Positions 27,200 to 37,679 are shown, counted from the stretch's first letter. The stretch: DNA of 64,000 nucleotides from Mitsuaria sp. WAJ17 (GCF_014174515.1 NZ_JACJUG010000012.1:1-64000); one strand, 5' to 3'. Numbers and translations: made by a program. The notes: generated by a model not told the origin, from the sequence alone.

Positions 27200-29056
27200 A
27201 TGGCCCTGCTGCAGATCTCCGAACCCGGCGCCTCGCCCAATCCTCACGAGCGCCGCATCGCCGTGGGCATCGACCTCGGCACCACGCATTCCCTGGTGGC
27301 CGCCGTGCGCCATGGCGTGGCTGAATGCCTGCCTGATGACCAGGGGCGCGTGATCCTGCCCTCAGCCGTGCGCTATCTCGAGGGTGGCGGTCGTCAGATC
27401 GGTGCGCAGGCCCTGGCGGCGCAGGCGGAGGATCCGCTGAACACCATCGTCTCTGTGAAGCGTTTCATGGGGCGCAAGGTCCAGGACGTGCAGGGGCGCG
27501 AGAAGCTGCCCTATCAGTTCGAGGACACGCCGGGCATGCTGAGCCTGCTCACCCGTGAGGGGCTCAAGACGCCGGTGGAGGTGTCTGCCGAGATCCTGGC
27601 GACCCTGCGCCATCGGGCCGAGGACACCTTCGCCGACGACCTCTTCGGCGCCGTGATTACCGTGCCTGCCTATTTCGATGACGCTCAGCGCCAGGCCACC
27701 AAGGACGCCGCGCAACTGGCCGGTCTCAAGGTGCTGCGCCTGATCAACGAGCCCACCGCCGCGGCCATTGCCTATGGCCTGGACAACGGCTCGGAAGGCC
27801 TCTATGCCGTCTACGACCTGGGTGGTGGCACCTTCGACATCTCCCTGCTGCGCCTGACCCGCGGCGTGTTCGAGGTGGTGGCTACGGGCGGTGATGCGGC
27901 CCTGGGCGGTGATGACTTCGACCACGCGCTGGCCGACTGGGCCTTGGTTCAGTCGGGGCTGCAGCTCAGCACCGCCCACGACAAGCGCGCCGTGCTGGTG
28001 GCGGCTCGGGCGGCCAAGGAGCAGCTCTCCAGTGAGGCTCAGGCCCAACTGAAGGCCGCCCTGGACGCCGGCCCGCTGGACGTGACGGTGAGCCGCGAGC
28101 AGTTCCAGTCCCTGACCAAGCCCCTGGTTGATCGCACCCTGACTTCCGTGCGCCGCGTGCTGCGCGATGCCCGTGTCAAGCCGGAGGACGTTCAGGGCAC
28201 GGTCATGGTTGGCGGCTCTACGCGCATGCCGGCCGTGCGTGCGGCGGTGAGCCAACTCTTTGGCCGCGAAGTGCTGACCAATCTGAATCCGGATGAGGTC
28301 GTGGCCCTCGGGGCGGCCGTGCAGGCCAACCAGTTGGCCGGCAATTCGTCCGACGGCGAGATCCTCTTGCTGGATGTGATCCCGCTGTCCCTGGGCCTGG
28401 AGACCATGGGTGGCCTGGTGGAGCGCGTGATCGAGCGCAACGCCACCATTCCCATCGCCAAGGCCCAGGACTTCACGACCTTCAAGGACGGCCAGACCGC
28501 CATGGCCATCCACGTGCTGCAGGGTGAGCGCGAGCTGGTGAGTGAATGCCGCTCGCTGGCGCGCTTCGAGCTGCGCGGCATCCCGCCCATGGCTGCGGGT
28601 GCGGCGCGCATTCGCGTCAGCTTCCAGGTGGACGCCGACGGCCTGCTGAGCGTCTCGGCCAAGGAGCTGGGGTCCGGTGTGGAGGCCGCAGTGCAGGTCA
28701 AGCCCAGCTATGGCCTGGCTGACGAGCAGATCGCCCAGATGCTCAAGGATGGCTTTGCCAGTGCGGAGTCCGACATGCAGGCGCGCAGCCTGCGCGAGGC
28801 TCAGGTCGAGGCCGAGCGCATGCATCTGGCAACGCTCTCTGCCCTGGCGGCGGATGGCGACCTGCTCCATGCCGGCGAGCGGACCGAGATCGAAGCCTTG
28901 CTTTCGTCCCTGCAGACCCTGGCGGCTGGCGAGGATGCGGCCGCCATCACCGAAGGCGTGGAACGCCTGGCCAAGGGCACTGAGGCCTTTGCCGCCGCCC
29001 GCATGAATCGTGGCATCCAGCAGGCCCTGGCCGGCCGCAGCATCGAGCAGATGTAA
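27200..29056 (+). CDS. hscA: Fe-S assembly chaperone HscA
   Basis: Specialised Hsp70 that releases clusters from IscU. The 618-residue protein has the ATPase signature [14 protein letters not shown] (about 21-34), [16 protein letters not shown] and [13 protein letters not shown], then a substrate-binding domain. The spelling [12 protein letters not shown] with a basic N-terminal leader and the operon place separate it from DnaK. 72 bp after hscB. Confidence 0.96.
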   Translation: MALLQISEPGASPNPHERRIAVGIDLGTTHSLVAAVRHGVAECLPDDQGRVILPSAVRYLEGGGRQIGAQALAAQAEDPLNTIVSVKRFMGRKVQDVQGREKLPYQFEDTPGMLSLLTREGLKTPVEVSAEILATLRHRAEDTFADDLFGAVITVPAYFDDAQRQATKDAAQLAGLKVLRLINEPTAAAIAYGLDNGSEGLYAVYDLGGGTFDISLLRLTRGVFEVVATGGDAALGGDDFDHALADWALVQSGLQLSTAHDKRAVLVAARAAKEQLSSEAQAQLKAALDAGPLDVTVSREQFQSLTKPLVDRTLTSVRRVLRDARVKPEDVQGTVMVGGSTRMPAVRAAVSQLFGREVLTNLNPDEVVALGAAVQANQLAGNSSDGEILLLDVIPLSLGLETMGGLVERVIERNATIPIAKAQDFTTFKDGQTAMAIHVLQGERELVSECRSLARFELRGIPPMAAGAARIRVSFQVDADGLLSVSAKELGSGVEAAVQVKPSYGLADEQIAQMLKDGFASAESDMQARSLREAQVEAERMHLATLSALAADGDLLHAGERTEIEALLSSLQTLAAGEDAAAITEGVERLAKGTEAFAAARMNRGIQQALAGRSIEQM

Positions 29057-29097
29057 GTGCACAGCCAGCCCACTGAACTGAACAACGAGAGAACGTC

Positions 29098-29436
29098 ATG
29101 CCCATCATCAAGATCCTGCCCCACGCCGAGTACTGCCCCGAGGGCGCCGAGGTGAGCGCGCCGGCGGGCACCTCCATCTGCGAGGCCTTGCTGGACAACG
29201 GCATCGAGATCGAGCACGCCTGCGACCAGGTCTGCGCCTGCACCACCTGCCATGTGATCGTGCGCGAGGGCTTTGCTTCACTGTCCGAGATGGAAGAGGG
29301 CGAGGAAGACATGCTCGACCGAGCCTGGGGCCTGGAACCCAACTCGCGCCTGTCCTGCCAGGCCATCCTGGGCCAGAAGGACGTGTCGGTCGAGATTCCC
29401 AAGTACTCCATCAACCACGCCAAGGAAAAGCACTGA
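29098..29436 (+). CDS. fdx: ISC system [2Fe-2S] ferredoxin
   Basis: Adrenodoxin-type ferredoxin that supplies electrons for cluster assembly. The 112-residue protein has ligands C42-x5-C48-x2-C51 and C87 ([20 protein letters not shown]) and an extra cysteine at 47 or nearby inside the loop, as in other Fdx proteins. It is acidic around [10 protein letters not shown], the partner-binding helix. iscX, which often follows fdx, is absent; tsaD comes instead after 2 bp. Confidence 0.95.
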   Translation: MPIIKILPHAEYCPEGAEVSAPAGTSICEALLDNGIEIEHACDQVCACTTCHVIVREGFASLSEMEEGEEDMLDRAWGLEPNSRLSCQAILGQKDVSVEIPKYSINHAKEKH

Positions 29437-29438
29437 GC

Positions 29439-30479
29439 ATGCGGGTCCTGGGCTTCGAATCCTCCTGCGACGAGACCGGGGTCGCCCTGGTCGAACTGCC
29501 GCCGGCCGGGCAGTCCGGCACGCCGCGACTGCTGGCGCAGGCCTTGCATAGCCAGATTGCCATGCACCAGGCCTATGGCGGCGTGGTGCCCGAGCTGGCC
29601 TCGCGGGACCACATCCGCCGCGTGCTGCCGCTGAGCCGCGAGGTGCTGGCCCAGGCGCAGTTGGGCCTGCAGGATGTGGATGTGATTGCCTATACCGAGG
29701 GGCCAGGTCTTGCCGGGGCGCTTCTGGTGGGCGCGGGCGTGGCGGTGTCGCTGGCTGCGGCGCTGGGCAAGCCTGCTGTGGGTGTGCATCACCTGGAGGG
29801 GCATCTGCTGTCGCCCTTCCTCTCGGCAGATCCTCCGGAGTTCCCCTTCGTGGCCCTGTTGGTGTCGGGCGGGCATACGCAGCTGATGCGGGTGGGCGAA
29901 GTCGGCCAGTACGAGATCCTGGGTGAGACCATTGATGATGCTGCTGGCGAAGCCTTCGACAAGAGCGCCAAGCTGCTGGGCCTGCCCTATCCGGGCGGTC
30001 CGCATCTCTCGAGGCTGGCGGAGCAGGGCAGGGCGGATGCCTTCGAGTTGCCTCGCCCGCTTCTGCACAGCGGCAGACCGGACTTCAGTTTCGCCGGCCT
30101 CAAGACAGCCGTGCTGACGCAGGTGAAGAAGCTGGGCGATGCCCCCACCGAGCAGCAACGCGCCGATCTTGCAGCCAGCACCCAGGCGGCCATCGTCGAG
30201 GTGCTGGTCAAGAAGTCGCTGATGGCCCTGAAGAGTACCGGGCTCAAGCGCCTCGTGGTGGCAGGTGGTGTGGGCGCCAACGCCTCGCTGCGGACCCAGC
30301 TCAATGCCGCTTGCGCCCGGCGGGGTGTGCGGGTGCATTACCCTGAGCTGAGCCTGTGCACCGACAACGGCGCCATGATCGCCATGGCCGCCGCCATGCG
30401 CCTGCAGCGCGGCACGGCCCGGCTGCGCGACGACGGCAGCTTCGGCGTGCGGCCGCGCTGGGACCTGTCGGCTGCCTGA
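29439..30479 (+). CDS. tsaD: tRNA threonylcarbamoyladenosine transferase TsaD
   Basis: Catalytic subunit for the t6A37 modification of ANN-decoding tRNAs, acting with TsaB/E and TsaC. The 346-residue ASKHA-fold protein starts [19 protein letters not shown] and has the metal-binding H118-x3-H122 (HHLEGH), VSGGHTQL and [13 protein letters not shown]. It begins 2 bp after the fdx stop, so it is probably co-transcribed with the isc operon. Convergent with the Hsp20 gene. Confidence 0.96.
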   Translation: MRVLGFESSCDETGVALVELPPAGQSGTPRLLAQALHSQIAMHQAYGGVVPELASRDHIRRVLPLSREVLAQAQLGLQDVDVIAYTEGPGLAGALLVGAGVAVSLAAALGKPAVGVHHLEGHLLSPFLSADPPEFPFVALLVSGGHTQLMRVGEVGQYEILGETIDDAAGEAFDKSAKLLGLPYPGGPHLSRLAEQGRADAFELPRPLLHSGRPDFSFAGLKTAVLTQVKKLGDAPTEQQRADLAASTQAAIVEVLVKKSLMALKSTGLKRLVVAGGVGANASLRTQLNAACARRGVRVHYPELSLCTDNGAMIAMAAAMRLQRGTARLRDDGSFGVRPRWDLSAA

Positions 30480-30512
30480 GGCGGGGCCCCGACAGCCGGG
30501 CTCATCTGCGCA

Positions 30513-30956
30513 TCAGCTGACCGTCAGGCGGGCTCCGCCCTTGGCCTGGCGCTTGGCCAGGATCAGCGTCAGCACGCCATGTTCCATGCGCGCGCTGGAG
30601 TCGGATTCGCTGATCTCCTGCGGCAGGCTGAAGCTGCGCGAGAAGCGGGACACAGAGCGCTCGCGATAAAGCACGCGCTCGCCGTCCTTCTTTTCCTCGT
30701 CCTTGTTCTGCTCGGCCTCGACATTGATGCGACGGCCGTCCACGGTGATCTTCACCGCTTCCTTGGGCACGCCAGGCATTTCAAGCTTCACGGTGTAGGC
30801 GCTGTCGGACTCGCTAACGTCCAGCGCAGGACTGCGCAGGGCCTGACTCAGTTCGCGGCCTTCCTGGCCGAAGACGTTGCCGAAACTGTCATCGAACAGG
30901 CGCTCCAGGCTGCGGGAAAGATCATGGGCTTGGCGGGAAGTGGGCACGAGAAACAT
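30513..30956 (-). CDS. Small heat-shock protein (Hsp20 family)
   Basis: A 147-residue holdase chaperone. The alpha-crystallin domain spans about 45-140: SDSAYTVKLEMPGVPKEAVKI, the LYRERSVSRFSRSFSLP strand and the closing A-x-x-x-x-G-V-L-T-L-type strand ARMEHGVLTLIL. An ideal AAGGAGG ribosome site 6-7 nt before the ATG at 30956 fixes the start. A heat-shock-type promoter can be proposed upstream. Confidence 0.93.
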   Translation of the reverse strand: MFLVPTSRQAHDLSRSLERLFDDSFGNVFGQEGRELSQALRSPALDVSESDSAYTVKLEMPGVPKEAVKITVDGRRINVEAEQNKDEEKKDGERVLYRERSVSRFSRSFSLPQEISESDSSARMEHGVLTLILAKRQAKGGARLTVS

Positions 30957-31010
30957 AGGGCCTCCTTGTGGCTGCATTCATCGCTCGGGGAACGTCCCCT
31001 TGCTGCCAAC

Positions 31011-31036
31011 TTATGAGTCCTGGCCAGGCTTTCAAG
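31011..31036 (-). promoter_or_regulatory. Possible sigma-32 promoter of the Hsp20 gene
   Basis: On the minus strand a perfect CTTGAAA -35 element (31036-31030) is followed after 11 bp by ACTCATAA (31018-31011), a partial match to the CCCCATNT -10 element of heat-shock promoters. It would start transcription about 50 nt before the Hsp20 start codon. Confidence 0.45.
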
Positions 31037-31381
31037 GGCCTCGCACGCGGGAGTATTCAATTTCTTGAGTTGCGGCAGGAAAGCCTGTCTCGACACTTGA
31101 AATGCAGACATTCGAAGCCAGATGTCATCTCTTGGCCGCGAAAGACGCCTGCAGGGCGGCGGCGCGCGCCGTCCCGCAACCAGTCGCCGCGTTCCGGAGT
31201 GTGGGGTGGGTAGGGTGACGACTTCTGGAGTCTTGAAGCGGCAAGGCTTGCCTGGCGAGGTAGGGCTTGCCGCAACAAGCGGCATGCACGGGCCTGGGAA
31301 GGCCTGGCCCACTGGGCATCGGCCTTGCCAGTGAAGGGTGTCGGCAGCTGCCGGTTCCTTTAACTTCATAGGAGTACCACC
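31037..31381. other. Intergenic region without a recognised gene (about 345 bp)
   Basis: The divergent gap between the Hsp20 gene and the small charged protein. It contains a near-perfect palindrome GGCAAG-G-CTTGCC around 31240-31252 and further GC-rich repeats. I recognise no gene or RNA here. The promoter for the plus-strand gene should lie near its right end. Confidence 0.45.
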
Positions 31382-31591
31382 ATGACCCAGCAGGACGTCA
31401 ATGACGCGGCCCAAGGCAAGGACGCAGGCCCAGGCAAGGACGCAGATTCTTCGCGAGGTCAGGATCAGCAACGCGGGCTGGAGCGGCAAGGCGGCCATCA
31501 GCCTCGCCGTCGCGGGGAGGACAGCAACCGCGGGGACGCCGCCGGGCGCAGCGAGGACTCGTCGCGCGAAGAAGGCAACCGTCAGCGCTGA
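31382..31591 (+). CDS. Small, highly charged, probably disordered protein
   Basis: A 69-residue frame starting MTQQDVNDAAQGKDAGPG with a TAGGAG ribosome site 8 nt upstream. It is made almost wholly of Asp, Glu, Arg, Gln, Gly, Ser, Asn and Ala, with no aromatic residue, no Ile and no Cys. It should be intrinsically disordered. I do not recognise it. Such hydrophilic peptides occur among bacterial desiccation or general-stress proteins, and the neighbouring Hsp20 gene is in keeping with that, but this is inference. The ribosome site is the main support that it is real. Confidence 0.5.
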   Translation: MTQQDVNDAAQGKDAGPGKDADSSRGQDQQRGLERQGGHQPRRRGEDSNRGDAAGRSEDSSREEGNRQR

Positions 31592-31708
31592 GCCCGCAGG
31601 GTGCGCGGCCTGGCATTTCCCGGGCTGCTGCGCTTCATGTGCGGCGATTGCGCAGGGGTAGGGGGCGTGGTGCCAAACTCGTCCGCTCTGGCCTGTTCGC
31701 CGGCCCAA

Positions 31709-32227
31709 ATGGCGCGGGAGCCGCTGCAGCGCTGGGAACTGCGGCGCCGCAGCAGCCTTCAGCCGGGCCGCTTGCTGGTCGCTTGTGCGCTGCCTTGCGG
31801 ATTGAGCCTGTCGTTCGGACTGGCCTTTGCGGCCGTGGGCAGCCCATGGCCCCTGGTCTTCGCCATGCTGCAGGCGGCAGCGATGGGCATGGCGGCCCTG
31901 GTCCAAGCCCGCCATGGGGGCGATCGTGCGGTGCTGACCGTGCGGGACGGTTGGCTGGAGGTCATCAAGCGGCGTGGGTCGCGACAGAGCGTCTGCAATC
32001 TGCCCCTGGCCTGCCTGCGCATGCGGGCCGACGCGCGCGGACTGCGCCTGGAGTGTGGCTCGACGATCGTCCGGATCCGGGGCTACGCTTCATCGGCAGC
32101 GTGCGCGGCGGTCTTGCGGGACCTGGAGCAGGCCCGGCGCAGGGCGGTGGCCAATGCCGCCTTGCCCGGTCGGGGTGCCGCCGTTCCTGCCGCTGACAGC
32201 CACTTCGTTCCCTTTGCGGCCTGCTGA
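31709..32227 (+). CDS. DUF2244 family membrane protein
   Basis: A 172-residue protein: a cytoplasmic start [15 protein letters not shown], two hydrophobic helices (about 20-65), then a basic soluble part beginning [19 protein letters not shown]. This order matches the DUF2244 family of unknown function. The start is uncertain: ATG at 31709 gives the best fit, but the frame is open upstream to 31601 with a poorer, Gly/Cys-rich extension. Confidence 0.65.
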   Translation: MAREPLQRWELRRRSSLQPGRLLVACALPCGLSLSFGLAFAAVGSPWPLVFAMLQAAAMGMAALVQARHGGDRAVLTVRDGWLEVIKRRGSRQSVCNLPLACLRMRADARGLRLECGSTIVRIRGYASSAACAAVLRDLEQARRRAVANAALPGRGAAVPAADSHFVPFAAC

Positions 32228-32342
32228 GGAGCTTCGCCGACAGGGTGGAGGCGCGCCAGGGCTCGTGGATGCAGATAGGGGCGGGGTGCTCTCGTGTCGC
32301 GTCTGCGCCCCGCGGGCTGGGCGGAGGTCTTCTGACTTGTCC

Positions 32343-32362
32343 TCGCTCAAGTGCGCTATACT
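32343..32362 (+). promoter_or_regulatory. Predicted promoter of rpsO-pnp
   Basis: TATACT at 32357-32362 is a strong -10 box preceded by GTGCGC; the -35 box is weak (TTG-containing sequence 14-17 bp upstream). Transcription from here would give an rpsO leader of about 150 nt (32370-32522). In that leader I see no gene; it is the natural place for S15 autoregulation. Confidence 0.5.
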
Positions 32363-32522
32363 CCGCCGGTTTCGCGTCTTTCTCCTGCCTTTTGAGGGTG
32401 GCTGGAAGAGGTGGAATCTCAGCACGGCATGGGTAGGTTTCACCTGTGTCCGCAAGTCCAGTACCGGAAACCGTCTGCGTGGGTCTGTCCTGCCAGCGGC
32501 TTCCCCTTTGAAGGAACGCATC

Positions 32523-32792
32523 ATGGCAGTCGCCGATCTGAACAAGGCCGAAATCGTCAAGGCCAACGCACGCAGCGCCAACGACACGGGCTCCCCCGAA
32601 GTCCAAGTGGCCCTGCTGACCGCTCGCATCAACGAGCTGACCCCCCACTTCAAGACCCATGCCAAGGACCACCACGGCCGTCGCGGTCTGCTGAAGATGG
32701 TCAACCAGCGCAAGAGCCTGCTGGCCTACCTGAAGAACAAGGACGCGGCTCGCTACACCGCCCTGATCCAGAAGCTGGGCCTGCGCAAGTAA
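32523..32792 (+). CDS. rpsO: 30S ribosomal protein S15
   Basis: An 89-residue primary 16S rRNA-binding protein. It has the conserved [36 protein letters not shown] and the C-terminal [12 protein letters not shown] at 32523 follows GAAGGAACGC. It precedes pnp with a terminator between them, the arrangement known from E. coli, where read-through and RNase III processing link the two. Confidence 0.97.
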   Translation: MAVADLNKAEIVKANARSANDTGSPEVQVALLTARINELTPHFKTHAKDHHGRRGLLKMVNQRKSLLAYLKNKDAARYTALIQKLGLRK

Positions 32793-32807
32793 TTCGCCCA
32801 TGACGCC

Positions 32808-32855
32808 AAAGAGCCTGTCTGGATTTTCAAGCCAGCACAGGCTCTTTGTTTTTGT
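32808..32855 (+). terminator. Terminator between rpsO and pnp
   Basis: An 11-bp stem (AAAGAGCCTGT 32808-32818 with 32837-32847) is extended by an inner CTGG/CCAG pair and followed by GTTTTTG. It should end most rpsO transcripts, leaving pnp to read-through or a promoter in 32856-33010. Confidence 0.88.
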
Positions 32856-33020
32856 TGTTCGCTGTTGGAGTCGAGCTGACGTGGCGGATGTGTCATTCCA
32901 AGGCGGTTTGCAGGGCTGAAGTCCTGAGCCAGTCGCCCTGGAATGGCATCGCGCCAGACCCAGCCCCACTCCCGGTTTCGCAGTGCGCCGCAAGCACTGT
33001 TCGCAATTGAGGAGATGCAC

Positions 33021-35156
33021 ATGAGCATGTTCAACAAGGTCACCAAGACCTTCCAATGGGGCCCCCATACCGTCACCATGGAGACCGGCGAGATCGCCCG
33101 TCAATCCACCGGCGCCGTGCTGGTGAACATCGATGACACCGTGGTGCTGGCCACCGTCGTCGCCAAGAACGAACCCAAGCCCGGCCAGGACTTCTTCCCC
33201 CTGACCGTCGATTACATCGAGAAGACCTATGCTGCCGGCAAGATCCCCGGCAGCTTCTTCAAGCGTGAAGGCCGCCCCAGCGAGCTCGAGACTCTGACCA
33301 GCCGTCTGATCGATCGTCCCATTCGCCCGCTGTTCCCCGAAGGCTTCTTCAACGAAGTCCAGGTCGTGGTGCATGTGGTGTCGCTGAACCCCGAGGTCCA
33401 GGCTGACATCGCCGCAATGATCGCCACCAGCGCTGCGCTGGCCATCTCCGGCATCCCCTTCAATGGCCCCATCGGTGCCGCCCGAGTGGGCTACATCAAC
33501 GGCGAGTACGTGCTGAACCCGGGCAAGACCCAGCTGACCGAGTCCAAGATGGACCTGGTGGTTGCGGGCACCGAAGCCGCCGTGCTGATGGTCGAGTCCG
33601 AAGCCGACCAACTGAGCGAAGACATCATGCTGGGCGCCGTGGTCTACGGCCACCAGCAGGGCCAGATCGCCATCAACGCCATCCACGAGCTGGTGAAGGA
33701 AGCCGGCAAGCCCGTGTGGAACTGGGCCGCTCCTGCCAAGGATGAGCCCTTCATCGCCAAGGTCACCGGCCTGGCCGAGGAAGCCCTGCGCGCTGCCTAT
33801 CAGATCCGCTCCAAGCAGGCCCGCACCCAGGCCTGCCGCGAGGCGTATGCCAAGGTCAAGGAAGCGCTGACCGCTGAAGGCCTGGCCTTCGACGGCGTGG
33901 AGGTCGATGGCCTGCTGTTCGAAATCGAGGCCCGCATCGTGCGCAGCCAGATCCTGGCCGGCGAGCCCCGCATCGACGGCCGTGACACCCGCACCGTGCG
34001 CCCGATCGAGATCCGCTCTGGCGTGCTGCCGCGCGCCCATGGCTCCTCGCTGTTCACTCGCGGTGAGACGCAGGCCCTGGTCGCCGCCACCCTGGGCACC
34101 GAGCGCGATGCTCAGACCATCGACGCCCTGGCTGGCGAGTTCAGCGAGCGCTTCATGCTGCACTACAACATGCCTCCGTTCGCCACCGGCGAGACGGGCC
34201 GCGTGGGCAGCCCCAAGCGCCGTGAGATCGGCCACGGCCGTCTGGCCAAGCGCGCCCTGGTGGCCGTGCTGCCGACCAAGGAAGAGTTCCCGTACTCCAT
34301 CCGTGTGGTCTCCGAGATCACCGAGTCCAATGGCTCGTCCTCGATGGCTTCCGTCTGCGGCGGCTGCCTGTCCCTGATGGACGCCGGTGTGCCCTTGAAG
34401 GCTCACGTGGCAGGCATCGCCATGGGCCTGATCAAGGACGGCAACCGCTTCGCTGTGCTGACCGACATCCTGGGTGACGAAGATCACCTGGGCGACATGG
34501 ACTTCAAGGTGGCCGGCACGACCGGTGGCATCACCGCCCTGCAGATGGACATCAAGATCCAGGGCATCACCAAGGAAATCATGCAGGTCGCCCTGGCTCA
34601 GGCCAAGGAAGCCCGCCTGCACATCCTGGGTGCCATGGTCGATGCCGTCGGTGGCGCCAAGACCGAGGTGTCGCAGTTCGCTCCGCGCCTGTACACCATG
34701 AAGATCAACCCCGAGAAGATCCGTGACGTGATCGGCAAGGGCGGCGCCACCATCCGTGCGCTGACCGAAGAGACCGGCACGCAGATCGACATCGGCGAGG
34801 ACGGCACCATCACCATTGCCTCGACCGACGCCGACCGCGCCGCCGCTGCCAAGAAGCGCATCGAGGAAATCACGGCCGAAGTGGAAGTGGGCAAGGTCTA
34901 CGAAGGCCCCATCACCAAGATCCTGGACTTCGGTGCCCTGGTGAACCTGCTGCCCGGCAAGGACGGCCTGCTGCACATCAGCCAGATCGCGCACCAGCGC
35001 GTCGAGAAGGTGACGGACTTCCTGAAGGAAGGCCAAGTGGTCAAGGTCAAGGTCCTGGAGACCGACGAGAAGGGTCGCATCAAGCTGTCGATGAAGGCCC
35101 TGATCGATCGCGACGCAGCTCCGGCTGCTCCGGTTGCCGAGCCTGCTGGCGAGTAA
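33021..35156 (+). CDS. pnp: Polyribonucleotide nucleotidyltransferase
   Basis: 3'-to-5' phosphorolytic exoribonuclease of the RNA degradosome. The 711-residue protein has two RNase PH domains ([20 protein letters not shown]; the active site [20 protein letters not shown] region), a KH domain ([16 protein letters not shown]) and an S1 domain ([20 protein letters not shown]). ATG at 33021 lies 6 nt after GAGGAG; ATGs at 33015 and 33027 are nearby alternatives. Full length for the family. Confidence 0.97.
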   Translation: MSMFNKVTKTFQWGPHTVTMETGEIARQSTGAVLVNIDDTVVLATVVAKNEPKPGQDFFPLTVDYIEKTYAAGKIPGSFFKREGRPSELETLTSRLIDRPIRPLFPEGFFNEVQVVVHVVSLNPEVQADIAAMIATSAALAISGIPFNGPIGAARVGYINGEYVLNPGKTQLTESKMDLVVAGTEAAVLMVESEADQLSEDIMLGAVVYGHQQGQIAINAIHELVKEAGKPVWNWAAPAKDEPFIAKVTGLAEEALRAAYQIRSKQARTQACREAYAKVKEALTAEGLAFDGVEVDGLLFEIEARIVRSQILAGEPRIDGRDTRTVRPIEIRSGVLPRAHGSSLFTRGETQALVAATLGTERDAQTIDALAGEFSERFMLHYNMPPFATGETGRVGSPKRREIGHGRLAKRALVAVLPTKEEFPYSIRVVSEITESNGSSSMASVCGGCLSLMDAGVPLKAHVAGIAMGLIKDGNRFAVLTDILGDEDHLGDMDFKVAGTTGGITALQMDIKIQGITKEIMQVALAQAKEARLHILGAMVDAVGGAKTEVSQFAPRLYTMKINPEKIRDVIGKGGATIRALTEETGTQIDIGEDGTITIASTDADRAAAAKKRIEEITAEVEVGKVYEGPITKILDFGALVNLLPGKDGLLHISQIAHQRVEKVTDFLKEGQVVKVKVLETDEKGRIKLSMKALIDRDAAPAAPVAEPAGE

Positions 35157-35210
35157 TTGCCGGCCAGGCATCGTCCAGCACCGACTCAAGCACTGAGCCA
35201 GCGACACGCC

Positions 35211-36197
35211 ATGCGCGCCATCGCCATTAGCCAGCCTGGCGGACCCGAGGTCCTGCAGCTGCAGATCCTGCCCGAGCCTCAGGCTGGGGCAGGGGAGTGC
35301 CTCATTGTGGTTGAGGCCTACGGCATCAACCGCCCTGATGTGCTGCAGCGCAAGGGCGCATATCCGCCCCCGGCTGGGGCGAGTCCTTTGCCGGGGCTGG
35401 AGGTTGCAGGGCGCATCGTCGCGGGCGACGAGACGGCTCTGGCCGCTGCCGGCCTGCGCGCGGGCGATGCCGTCTGTGCGCTGGTGGCGGGTGGCGGCTA
35501 TGCTGAGCGCTGCGTGGCGCCTGTCGAGCAGTGTCTGCCTGTGCCTGCGGGCTGGAGCATGGCCGAGGCGGCCAGCCTGCCGGAGACGTTCTTCACCGTG
35601 TGGAGCAATGTCTTCGAACGGGCCTCGCTGAAGGGGGGCGAAAGCCTGCTCGTCCATGGCGGCAGCAGCGGCATCGGCGTCACCGCCATCCAGCTGGCCA
35701 AGGCCTTCGGCGCCCGCGTTCTCGTGACGGTGGGCAATGCGGCCAAGGCGCAGGCCTGCCTGAAGCTGGGGGCGGACGTTGCCATCAACTACCGCGAGCA
35801 GGATTTCGTCGCGGAGGTGAAGGCGGCTACGCAGGGGCGGGGCGTCGATGTCATCCTGGACATGGTTGCGGGCGACTACGTGGCCCGCGGCGTGCAGTGT
35901 CTGGCCGATGATGGCCGCATGGTCATCATCGCGGTGCAGGGCGGGGTCAAGGCCGAGTTCGATGCGGGTCGGGTCTTGCGCCGCCGCCTGACGATCAGCG
36001 GCTCGACGCTGCGTCCGCGCTCCCTGTCCTTCAAGGCGGGCATCGCCCGGGCCTTGCGCGAGCGGGTCTGGCCGCTGCTGGCCTCGCGCGTGATCGCGCC
36101 GGTCATCTATCAACAACTGCCTGCCGACCAGGCGGCCCAAGCCCACGCCCTGATGGAATCGGGCGAGCATGTGGGCAAGATCGTCCTGGTCTGGTGA
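35211..36197 (+). CDS. NAD(P)H-quinone oxidoreductase (zinc-free MDR, PIG3-like)
   Basis: A 328-residue medium-chain dehydrogenase/reductase of the quinone oxidoreductase (TIGR02824/PIG3) type. [15 protein letters not shown] starts the GroES-like domain, with [16 protein letters not shown]; the Rossmann domain has [22 protein letters not shown]. Zinc ligands of alcohol dehydrogenases are absent. It lies between pnp and tpiA, the usual order in Burkholderiales. The frame runs upstream to 35157, but ATG 35211 matches family starts. Confidence 0.92.
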   Translation: MRAIAISQPGGPEVLQLQILPEPQAGAGECLIVVEAYGINRPDVLQRKGAYPPPAGASPLPGLEVAGRIVAGDETALAAAGLRAGDAVCALVAGGGYAERCVAPVEQCLPVPAGWSMAEAASLPETFFTVWSNVFERASLKGGESLLVHGGSSGIGVTAIQLAKAFGARVLVTVGNAAKAQACLKLGADVAINYREQDFVAEVKAATQGRGVDVILDMVAGDYVARGVQCLADDGRMVIIAVQGGVKAEFDAGRVLRRRLTISGSTLRPRSLSFKAGIARALRERVWPLLASRVIAPVIYQQLPADQAAQAHALMESGEHVGKIVLVW

Positions 36198-36214
36198 GTT
36201 TCACGAGGTTATTC

Positions 36215-36955
36215 ATGCGCAAGAAGCTGGTCGTTGGCAACTGGAAGATGCATGGCAACCGGGCCTCGAATGCCCTGTTGCTGAGCGGCCTGAAGGAAGC
36301 TGGCCCCTGGACGGCCGATGTGGCCGTGTGCGTGCCATTCCCCTACATCACCGAGACGGCGCTGGCCCTGACGGGTGCGCAGATCGCCTACGGTTCGCAG
36401 GACTGCTCGGCGCATGAGCAGGGGGCCTACACGGGCGAGGTGTCCTCGGCCATGCTGGCGGACATCGGTTGCCGCTTTGCCATCGTCGGACACTCCGAGC
36501 GCCGCGCCTACCACCAGGAAAGCGACCAGTTGGTGGCCGACAAGGCGAAGGCGGCGCTGGCTCATGGCGTCACGCCCATCGTGTGCGTGGGCGAGACGCT
36601 GGCCGAGCGCGAAGCCGGGCAGACCGAGCATGTGGTCAAGCGCCAACTGGCTGCGGTGATCCACACGCTGACCCACTGCATCGGCGAGATCGTGCTGGCC
36701 TATGAGCCGGTGTGGGCCATCGGTACGGGCCTCACGGCGACGCCGGAGCAGGCTCAGGCCGTGCATGCCGTGCTGCGCCAGCAGCTGCGCGCAGCCACCC
36801 AGAAGGCCGACGCCATGCGCATCCTCTACGGTGGCAGCGTCAAGGCCGACAATGCCGCCCAGCTGTTTGCCCAGCCGGACATCGACGGTGGCCTGATCGG
36901 TGGTGCGGCCCTGAAGGCGGCGGACTTCTCGGCCATCTGCCGTGCCGCGGGCTGA
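36215..36955 (+). CDS. tpiA: Triosephosphate isomerase
   Basis: Glycolytic enzyme interconverting dihydroxyacetone phosphate and glyceraldehyde 3-phosphate. The 246-residue TIM barrel has N9-x-K11 in GNWKMHG, H93 in VGHSERR and E164 in [14 protein letters not shown] at 36215 has a GAGG site 8 nt upstream; a GTG at 36194 overlapping the preceding stop would add seven residues and is less likely. Confidence 0.96.
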   Translation: MRKKLVVGNWKMHGNRASNALLLSGLKEAGPWTADVAVCVPFPYITETALALTGAQIAYGSQDCSAHEQGAYTGEVSSAMLADIGCRFAIVGHSERRAYHQESDQLVADKAKAALAHGVTPIVCVGETLAEREAGQTEHVVKRQLAAVIHTLTHCIGEIVLAYEPVWAIGTGLTATPEQAQAVHAVLRQQLRAATQKADAMRILYGGSVKADNAAQLFAQPDIDGGLIGGAALKAADFSAICRAAG

Positions 36956-37025
36956 GACCCAAGAGTGCTTTTACTGTGCGCCTGCCTGTGAAGTGGCGGG
37001 CGGCTGATTCGATTTGGAGATACGA

Positions 37026-37409
37026 ATGCAAGTCCTGATGAACCTGATCCTCGTGGTCCAGCTGCTGAGCGCGCTGGTCATGATCGGCCTGGTGCTGGTG
37101 CAGCACGGCAAGGGTGCCGACATGGGTGCCTCCTTCGGCAGCGGTGCCTCCGGCAGCCTGTTCGGTGCCACTGGCAGTGCCAACTTCCTGTCGCGCAGCA
37201 CGGCCATCTGCGCCACGCTCTTCTTCATCTGCACTCTGGGTCTGGCCTATTTTGGCAGCCATCGTGAGGCTGGCGCTTCCCAGGAAAGCCTGCTGGAGCG
37301 TGCCGCTCCTGCGAGCGCTCCAGCGCCTGCCGTCGCCGCTTCCGGCGCGGCTGCCATTCCTGAGGCCCCGGTGGCTGCCCAGCCGGTGGCTCCTGCTGCC
37401 AGCAAGTAA
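37026..37409 (+). CDS. secG: Preprotein translocase subunit SecG
   Basis: A 127-residue inner-membrane protein with two hydrophobic helices (about 4-25 and 57-76) around the conserved loop QHGKGADMGASFGSGASG, followed by a long Ala/Pro-rich tail. It assists SecYE in protein export. ATG at 37026 follows TTTGGAGA. tpiA-secG-tRNA-Leu(GAG)-nuo order is conserved in many proteobacteria. Confidence 0.95.
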   Translation: MQVLMNLILVVQLLSALVMIGLVLVQHGKGADMGASFGSGASGSLFGATGSANFLSRSTAICATLFFICTLGLAYFGSHREAGASQESLLERAAPASAPAPAVAASGAAAIPEAPVAAQPVAPAASK

Positions 37410-37594
37410 GCCCCAGATGCGCAGAGAGGCAAGACCTGTCCCTCTGCCTGCCGGGGCTCGGGCGGAAAGTCTGTCGCAGATCAATCCGCCTGCACCGCAA
37501 AAAACCGCTGTTTCTCTCTGAAGGGCGTTTTTTTCAGTATAGAATTCGAGGCTGTCTGGAACGCAATTCCTCATGCTACCGGACAGTAAAAACC

Positions 37595-37679
37595 GCCGAC
37601 GTGGTGAAATTGGTAGACACGCTATCTTGAGGGGGTAGTGGCGAAAGCTGTGCGAGTTCGAGTCTCGCCGTCGGCACCA
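37595..37679 (+). tRNA. tRNA-Leu (anticodon GAG)
   Basis: An 85-nt class II tRNA with encoded CCA. Acceptor arms GCCGACG and CGTCGGC pair fully, the D arm reads GGTGAAATTGGTAGACAC, the anticodon stem is CTATC/GGTAG with loop TTGAGGG (anticodon GAG), there is a variable arm, and the T arm contains GTTCGAGTC. A TATAGAAT box at 37538-37545 is a likely promoter. Same place as leuU after secG in E. coli. Confidence 0.97.

Noticed and set aside
31096-31102. Plus-strand CTTGAAA near the small charged protein gene as a heat-shock promoter
   Set aside because: No CCCCATNT-like sequence follows at the right distance, and it is almost 300 bp from the gene.
31965-36170. Very long open frame (about 1400 codons) on the minus strand across rpsO, pnp and the quinone reductase
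   Set aside because: It is a shadow of G+C-rich genes on the plus strand: its translation is rich in Gly, Leu, His, Gln and Asp without any domain, and it spans several well-identified genes, promoters and a terminator.
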